From assembly GCF_026914185.1 (NCBI RefSeq), contig NC_070571.1, positions 5,208,001 to 5,272,000 on the forward strand: 64,000 nt of DNA, read 5' to 3'. Source of the stretch: Puccinia triticina. Its lineage: Eukaryota > Basidiomycota > Pucciniomycetes > Pucciniales > Pucciniaceae. Both the position numbers and the translations under genes were made by a program. This document shows, one piece after another, positions 57,475 to 64,000 of the stretch (the stretch's first letter is position 1; the number at the start of each line of letters is the position of its first letter). The notes beneath the pieces were generated by a model. The model worked only from the letters and a program-made list of their open reading frames with translations, was not told the DNA's origin and did no database searches.

Positions 57475-59145
57475 CTAGACGGTGAAGATTACCTGGGACA
57501 ACACGTCCTGCAAGTCAGCGGGTACATCTATTATGATTTGATGTCGTACTTCTTGTCCCGACCGGATGCCGCGTGACAGCGCGTCTGCTTTGTTGTCTTT
57601 TGACGAAACTCTCTTGGCCACAAGGTCGACGCCTTCCTCCAACAGGATATCTTGTATTCGCATCCATTCGGTGTTTGCTTGCACGTCCCTGGATTTCTTG
57701 TTGTTGATACCGTTCTCCGTTGTCGTGTTGTCGGTCCATACGACCAAAGTTTTGCCTTTTTGTTGACGCAATTTCAAAATCATTAAGAGGCCCAAACGGA
57801 TCGCCACTGTTTCCAAATAGGATATCCGCCGTGGGTCCTCTCGCGGATTGCACAACTTAAACTGCGCCCAATTTTTTCCAACAAGGACACCTATTCCGAA
57901 TGAAGTGGACGCGTCTCCCACCCAGCCGACATCAACTGGGGGGCCGTAGCTGATAATCCTTGTTTCCTCAAAATTGTTTAGGGTTTCTAACCAAAATTCC
58001 AAATCCAAAATCGCATCCGGAGGTGTGTGTCGTGCAGTTTTCCTATGTTGCCAGGACATCAGCCATTGATAAATCGAGTTTAAGCGGCATTTCAAATGTG
58101 GCAAAAGGTATGAAACGTGGTTCAATCTACCGGCTAGAACCTCCACTTCTTCGTAATGAAATTTCTCTCCCTTCTTCAGAAACGGGATTATCTGATTTAT
58201 TCTCTGTTCTAGCTTGCCATCCGGTAATCAAACGGTCTTCTTTATTCCGTTCCATATGAATCCGATGAACTTTTGTTCTTCGGAAAAATTTGAGAACTTC
58301 TTGTCGTTTGTTAAAACTCCTAAATCTAAAGAAAACTTGACTATGTCTTGCATGTCCACACTCTCGCCTTTAAGTCGGACAAAGAGGTTGTCGTCGACCC
58401 ACCTAAAGACATTAACAAGCTTGAAATGGCTCTTCATTATCAACTTCCAAGCGTCTGCCGGTCAACCAAAGGAACCACAACCCGCAACGCCTCCAAAGGT
58501 GATACGAGTATCCAGCAGAAAATTACCGTCGAAATCCTTCACTAAGAGATATTTCCATTGATCCATCCTCGTAGGGATCTGCCGATATGCTTTTTCCCAA
58601 TCGAATAAAGCTAGTTCCAATTCGCGGTCATCAGATGCGAAGAACTTCGAGACCACTTTAAAATCATCCCACGTTGTATCGAAATCCCTTTTATTAACGA
58701 AGGAATTCACTGATCTGATTGTAATATCATTCCGCGGGAACAACAAGTCATTGATTGGTCGAATGACTCCATCGTTATTCACCACCGCGCCCAGAGGATT
58801 TGATCTGAAAAAACCGAATTTGGATGCCACTTCTTCGCGAGAGAACGGACCGAACATCCGATGTGCCTTCAGCTCCTTCCTTATTGACTCTTCTATTTGA
58901 GCCTTTGCCAAAAGAGATGACTTGTGATTATCCGGTGTAAAAAACTCCAAATCCCCCAGTTGGTGTTCTGGGATACCTTGATCGAAGCCGTTCTCAAAAC
59001 CCAACAACACGTCTTCATACTCCGGCAGGAGACTGTGTTCCGTTAACGCTTTACTCCAATTAACCAAATTCATCTCACATCTTACCTTCACTGGCCAAGA
59101 ATCAGAATTCTCACACTCGACCTCACTAGAATCATCAATTTGCAT
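57475..59145 (-). pseudogene. reverse transcriptase-RNase H of the DIRS-like element, with two in-frame TGA
   Basis: A single frame runs from 59145 to the stop at 57475, interrupted by TGA at 58462-58464 and 58228-58230. Visible RT blocks are NPLGAVVNNDGVIRPINDL, SVNSFVNKRDFDTTWDDF, LFDWEKAYRQIPT and ITFGGVAGCGSFG, and, after the first stop, the catalytic FRWVDDNLF. The RNase H part shows GDASTSFGIGVLVG, YLETVAIRLGLL, VWTDNTTTENGINN and DNKADALSRG. This combination is typical of DIRS-group polymerases. Both stops are at places where CGA would fit, so the copy is inactive as it stands. Confidence 0.85.
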
Positions 59146-59350
59146 CGTTATTAAATTCCTCTTTCTGTTGTTATTGATTACACCAACAAGGAAAAAAAAA
59201 AATTCACAAGTGAAAAATAATGAGAAACAATTTCAGGATTCACGAAAACAATAAAGGGAATGATGACTTTTGACAGTGAACTAAGACTGATCAATAACAA
59301 CTGAAAATTGTATTCCTCTACATTGGGAAAAGATTCAAACGGAGACAAGC

Positions 59351-61197
59351 CTACTGAGTGTCTTTCTCTTTTGCGTTCGACTTTGTGTTATCCTTCTTGT
59401 TCGATTGCCTAGCAAAACCGAGATCTCTGCCATAACCGCCTCGGTCACGATTAAAACCGCCACGATAATAGCCACTGGAACTTTTGCCAAAACCACCACA
59501 GTAATAACCACCGGATTCTTCATCATGACCATGGTGTCTGTACCCATGTTCGGAAAGATCTCTATTCTTTCTACCGTAACCATTGTCTTGATGGTACTCC
59601 GGATGGTTTTGATAGTCTGAATGCCTCCTTTCTTGTCCGAAACGCTCTCCTTGACCCCTGAAGCCGCCGCGTCCCCTAGTAGCGCCTCGATTATTGTATC
59701 TGCCGGTCGAGTCTTCATAGGCCTTAGATCTTGATTCTCTCGGTTTACCCGTCTTCGGATCCCAACCAAATTTTTTCCCACCATAAGCGTAGGGGTTATC
59801 GGTAAATTCAAGTTCGTCCAAAGATTTCGTTATGTTGTACGCCCAAACTCACACATCTTCTCTAAATATTGATATGTCAACAGCTGAAACTACCCCTTCA
59901 TTTACCGGTACTTGATAAGAAAAGGCGTTTTGTCTTATGATCAAATCATATCTGAAACCCGTCAAGAACTTGTATTCTTCTATGATTGCGTCGACATTTG
60001 CCTTGTGCTGAAGAATCCAATCCGCAAAGTCAGGAAAGTTGTACATGTTGCGATATGTGACATGGAAATTCCTATGATTAGAAGTCCACTTCACGAAAGA
60101 TTGAGTCCACTCGTTCGGGTATTCGAAGCCCGTATAATTCCCATCTTTTTCATCTGATCTTGACCTCTTATTTGTATGAGCTTGAATAGCATCTTCCTGC
60201 CAATCCTTGCCGAAAATCGTCAAAGGAAGAGGACCACGAAATTCTCTAATATTCTTATCGAAATAAGGGGTGAAACCCACATCAAAGTGTCTCGGAATTG
60301 ATCCTTTGATGAACACAATGGTCGTCTTTTCAGCTGATCTCTTTGCTACGTTGATTGCAGGGATTACGGCATCTGACGACTTTGCTCTCAATATGTCCGG
60401 TTTCGCCAAAGGGGGAGCTAGGGATCCCGTCATCGGAGTGACTTCAATCGAACTCAATTTAGTATATAAACCCATGAAGAATTCGGTGTTCTCTGCATCA
60501 TTGTTGCTGACAGCTTCCGTAACCTTTTCCCATAAACGTTCCTTTTGAGATTTCTTCGGTTTATCAGCATTAGAAACCAACACCGTTGGTACGCTCGTAG
60601 AATTGGGTTCTTTCACGGCCATAGGCGCTTGTTGATCGTGAACGACGATTAAATCAGTCGGATCTGGCACCTGGGGAACCTTCGATAAGAGAGCCTTATA
60701 TCTCGCAGCTATCGCTCCCGTCTCGTTCCCGGTCTCCTCGACGGGGCCTGGCACTTCTATAATCAACAGATTTTGATGAAGGCATGATGATTAATATCAA
60801 CACTTCTCAACTCGAAGGTACATCTTATTTCGGTAGTCATGTTACATGCCTATCTCAGCCACTTAGAGATGCTAACCTTTAAAGGCCTCACTATCGTCAC
60901 TCTCGCTACCATCTGGCACGAGTTCCGGCCCTCCTTGAACCTTTCGTGTACCTACCCGAATTTCCCATCATGAAGATAAATGCGACGAGATTAGTAGGCC
61001 ATCAACTTAGGCATTAATCTTCTAAAAAACCAGAACTGACTACTTGAGTTCGGTGTTAATGAGTTATCTTCGGTGCGTATCGCGTCATCCGATGCTTGTT
61101 GTTCGTTTAACAAGGTACCACCTTGAGGCATATCGCCTTGCGATAGTGCATTCTTCGCCAATCTACGTGTCGCTCTTTTGACCATCTCCTCAACCAT
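59351..61197 (-). pseudogene. gag-like ORF1 of the DIRS-like element, spliced and with one TGA
   Basis: The frame begins MVEEMVKRATRRLAKNAL (61197), with a likely GTCAGT donor at 61040. A middle exon (about 60945-60886) follows, then a long exon from 60765. A TGA at 59849-59851 breaks the frame, which then continues to the stop at 59351. Blocks include GPLPLTIFGKDWQEDAI, then WILQHKANVDAIIEEYKF and FRYDLIIRQNAFSYQV, as in the nucleocapsid-like ORF of related fungal elements. The C-terminal 110 residues are rich in Arg-Gly-Gly and Tyr-Gly, suggesting RNA binding. Confidence 0.65.
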
Positions 61198-61560
61198 CTT
61201 GAATATAAAGATTTCTGTGTTTTTAAACTTCGCTGTCGATGTCGAATGAGTTCGACGGTTTAAAATGAGAATGAGTTTGATAGTCTAAACCGAAAGAAAC
61301 TGCGTTGAGTGCGAGAGAAAACTGTGAGCGGAGACGCGATGATAGCAAGGTGTGGATGTCGAAGTGAGGGATAGGTCACGGTGGAGGGCTCAGGTGATGC
61401 GAGGGAGCTCTTGGGATCTTAAGAGAAAACAAAGATCCAACCTGCTACGCTCGGTCCCTAAGCTGTCCTAAAACCTCCCTGAGCCCCCGGTCCAGTCCAG
61501 TTCCACACGCTCGCGTGCTTGGACCTTGCTGACCTCCCCTGACGGTCCGATCCGCTCCAA

Positions 61561-62516
61561 AGATATTAGCACACACTATCTGGATCCCAAGTAAGAAGAT
61601 GATTAATAAATGTTGAAATGGTTGGCTTTTCCGCTGCACTCCTATTCAAATCAAGTACAGCAGGAGTTGAGACTATAATTAGATCTGACAACAGTGATGG
61701 AATCTGCCAATGGTAAACAAGGGATGGCTCCTGAGAGTGGAGGACTTCCTGTCAATCTGGGAACTCAGATTTTTCCAGATTTTGCGGGGAAATCTGGGCT
61801 TGATTGTCCCAAATCCCAGATCTGCCTAGATTTCCCTGCAAAATCTGGGAAAATCTGGGTTTCCAGATTGGCAGGAAGTCAGTCAAGACATCAAGCAGAT
61901 CTTCCCAGGTCCCAAGTAGGGCACACAAATTGGCTAGGGATACATGCTAAAGGCGAGTTTCTTGTGTTGGAACTCCAGCCAACAATTTAAAACACATCAC
62001 AACACCGCCCATAATTATTGGAAAAACACAGTTAAGACACTCAAAAACAAAAACAAGTGGATTAATCAAAAGAGACAGAAGGTATGGATGGCGGGCTGCA
62101 AAGGAGACCAGAGGAGGCCTAACAGTTGATCTAAAGAGGGTTATGGTAGAACAGTATTTTTTTCTGTGTTTCTTTTTCACATTATGAGGGAACAAAATTT
62201 AACCGCCAGATATGTTTTTTTTTCTTTCTTCCTTCTAGTAGGACTCAAGAGCACACGAGGGAGGATGATGTTGCCATTCGCTAGTGATAGAGAACCCAGA
62301 TCCTACGAGGACAAAAAAAAAACAGAATGAATACCCAGCTGTCTACGAGACACGAGTAAGGCGTCGATGATTAAACATTTATCATGAGGTTGCATTTCAA
62401 AACAAGTTACATAACCCGCATAAACATGTGATAAAACGATGTAATAAAGCGGGAACGAGGATGACAAGAAGAAAGATTGGAACCAACTTTTGGCTCCCTT
62501 CACCCAGACTCGAGCT
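61561..62516. other. intergenic, no gene seen
   Basis: It holds imperfect inverted repeats of AAATCTGGG and CCCAGATTT (about 61760-61870) and the 3' region of UFD4. A related AAATCTGAAAT phrase occurs near 54890-54960. No gene was recognised. Confidence 0.5.
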
Positions 62517-64000
62517 TCATGAGAGATGGAAGGAATCAGCACCCTCTTTTATGGCGATGGTCAGTTTTTCAGCAGCCACGTCTTGACTCGAATACTCGGG
62601 AAGTTTAAGGTACTAAAGTAACGGATTCAACGGTATCCAAACATCAGCATATCTGGGATCCTTGCCGGTTTCCGAACCTAGCTACTTACATTAACGCATG
62701 TCATGACGGATGGGAGATATTCATCAGGGGAGTGCCCTGGTTCAGCGGCCTTGCGGACTACCGTTAAAGCGGGGTGCAAGCCACGGAAACCGCCGATCGG
62801 CAGTTTGGGTGCGCCTGATGAAGTGTAGATACAACGAGCCCAAGAAGGTCAGTATCGATAGCGCTCGAGTCGACCCAATCTTTGACTTACCGGTGATGAA
62901 CTGCAGGAATTGGCGACGCGACGGAACGTCGTATGATGACATGATGTTGATCAAACCTCGTATAGCGGCCGAATCCATGTTGTAACCATGATCAGCTCGC
63001 ATAGCAGATGTCAAAGCTTAATCGGAAAAACATGGGTGAATAAAAAGTCAGCAACAGGTATGACAAACATCGCGAGTCGGAAGACGGATATAACGTACCT
63101 TCGATTGACCAATCTTCTGACTCAGCGTTACCAAAGATGTTGACGATTTCGTCGGGCGTGAAGCTTTTGAGATCTCGGATCGGGAACACCATCGAGAAGC
63201 CTGCCTTGAACATTTCAATCTGGCGAGTAACGCCTTTTGACAAGGTCCAGTAAATCACCAACTCGATGAACTCTTCGATGTTGTCGATTGTGACCAAGGT
63301 TTCCGAACTATCGGGTTTCATCTCCACGTCATATCCAGGAAGAATGAACTCTAGGGCTAGATCCTCGACTGTAGCGTCATCGATCCGGATTTGCTGAATG
63401 GCTTCGCGGGCTTCGGTTTCGGAACGACTGGCATCAGCTTCGATGGCATGTTTTGCGATCACATATTTGTTCAAATGCTCCAATGAAGCTGCCAACGATT
63501 TATCAACTAATCCGACACTGGCGATGGTGAGTGGTAGTGGATAATCCAATACCAGGCGAGCGAAGCTTCGACTGAGAGAAATGTCGACGATTCTTGAGTC
63601 CATCAACGCTTTGGCCATGAATTGACCGAGTACCTTAAACTTCCTGAGCCGCTCGATACCTCTATCGCTTTCTGCTGTCCGATCGTCCATAGGGGACGGG
63701 AATAAACCAGTCCGACTGAAAACATGTAACGCTTGGGAGTCGCTCTCATGGTCCCGCCACATTTGGTATTGTCTTTCGGCAAAAGCTTTCGAAGCTAACG
63801 AAAAAAACTCCAGAGTGGGTCTACAAACAACACAGCGATCAGCATTCGCGGATCACTTCAGACGAAAGTAACGGTCACTTACCCCAACCCGGTTCCCACT
63901 TCATCAAAGTACTCGACCTCAAGCATTGCACGACAGGAGGAATATAGCTCGAAGACCTTGATAAGCGACTCCAGAATCTTTTGCCGGCTAATCCTCACTT
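62517..64000 (-). CDS. UFD4: HECT-type E3 ubiquitin ligase Ufd4/TRIP12, C-terminal part
   Basis: The catalytic HECT domain runs in from the right edge. Exons are <64000-63883, 63820-63099, 63016-62891, 62814-62690 and 62612-62517; all junction phases agree. Blocks are [39 protein letters not shown], then [35 protein letters not shown] and [20 protein letters not shown]. The active-site cysteine block is [18 protein letters not shown], and the gene ends in SFHLS. In yeast and man this enzyme extends chains on ubiquitin-fusion and N-degron substrates. The N-terminal armadillo part is outside the window. The cysteine codon lies just before the last intron. No damage is seen. Confidence 0.95.

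Larger units (their letters stand above)
55610..61560 (-). mobile_element. DIRS/PAT-type retroelement with split direct repeats
   Basis: Reading the minus strand, the element starts with repeat A1 (61560-61290, 271 bp). It then carries gag-like ORF1 and an RT-RNase H ORF, and ends in B1 (57216-56903), A2 (56902-56632), a 62 bp linker, B2 (56569-56256), A3 (56255-55985), a linker and B3 (55922-55610). A at one end and B-A-B at the other is the split-direct-repeat layout of tyrosine-recombinase retroelements. Here one extra A-linker-B unit is present (period 647 bp). The copies differ by only a few bases. No tyrosine recombinase frame was found. The flanks on both sides contain CTCCAA. Confidence 0.82.

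Overview
The window looks like a gene-poor, repeat-rich segment of a basidiomycete nuclear genome. A plant-pathogenic rust fungus (Pucciniales, Puccinia-like) is the best guess. The reasons are very intron-dense genes with 50-100 nt introns, conserved basidiomycete housekeeping proteins, two small secreted proteins, hAT-type remnants and miniature elements, and a DIRS/PAT-type retroelement with split direct repeats. No bacterial operon features, CRISPR arrays or rRNA/tRNA genes were recognised. The species assignment is inference.

Layout. 1-2261: the GTPase gene RBG1/DRG1 (minus strand, running off the left edge) lies head to head with the cytochrome-oxidase assembly gene PET191. 2262-9650: repeats only, including degenerate minisatellites, a 1.2 kb near-perfect inverted repeat and a decayed hAT transposase. 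9650-12670: a tandem duplication carrying two small paralogous proline-rich proteins. 13949-15707: a regulator-like protein with an integrase-type HHCC zinc finger. 18465-19233: a 7-cysteine secreted protein. 19954-24549: a polynucleotide-kinase-like P-loop protein and a thimet-type oligopeptidase, divergently arranged around a microsatellite. 25723-26194: a second small secreted protein. 26195-42630: a gene desert built of nested mobile elements. 42634-44665: an F-box protein. 46034-47138: the beta subunit of electron transfer flavoprotein (ETF). 47810-50888: a Dal5-family MFS transporter with 18 exons. 53338-54213: a miniature element with another nested inside it. 55610-61560: a DIRS-like element, broken by three TGA codons. 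62517-64000: the catalytic end of a UFD4/TRIP12 HECT ubiquitin ligase, running off the right edge.

Most genes act independently: translation-associated GTPase, mitochondrial electron transport (PET191, ETFB), peptide degradation, ubiquitin-dependent turnover (F-box, UFD4), nutrient uptake and secretion. Exon boundaries were read by hand from conserved protein blocks plus splice signals. Where the phases of all exons close exactly (RBG1, oligopeptidase, ETFB, MFS, UFD4, kinase, F-box) the models are strong. Recurrent features are microexons of 7-18 nt and GTCAGT 5' splice sites. The clearest evolutionary signals are element-in-element insertions whose target duplications can be read directly.
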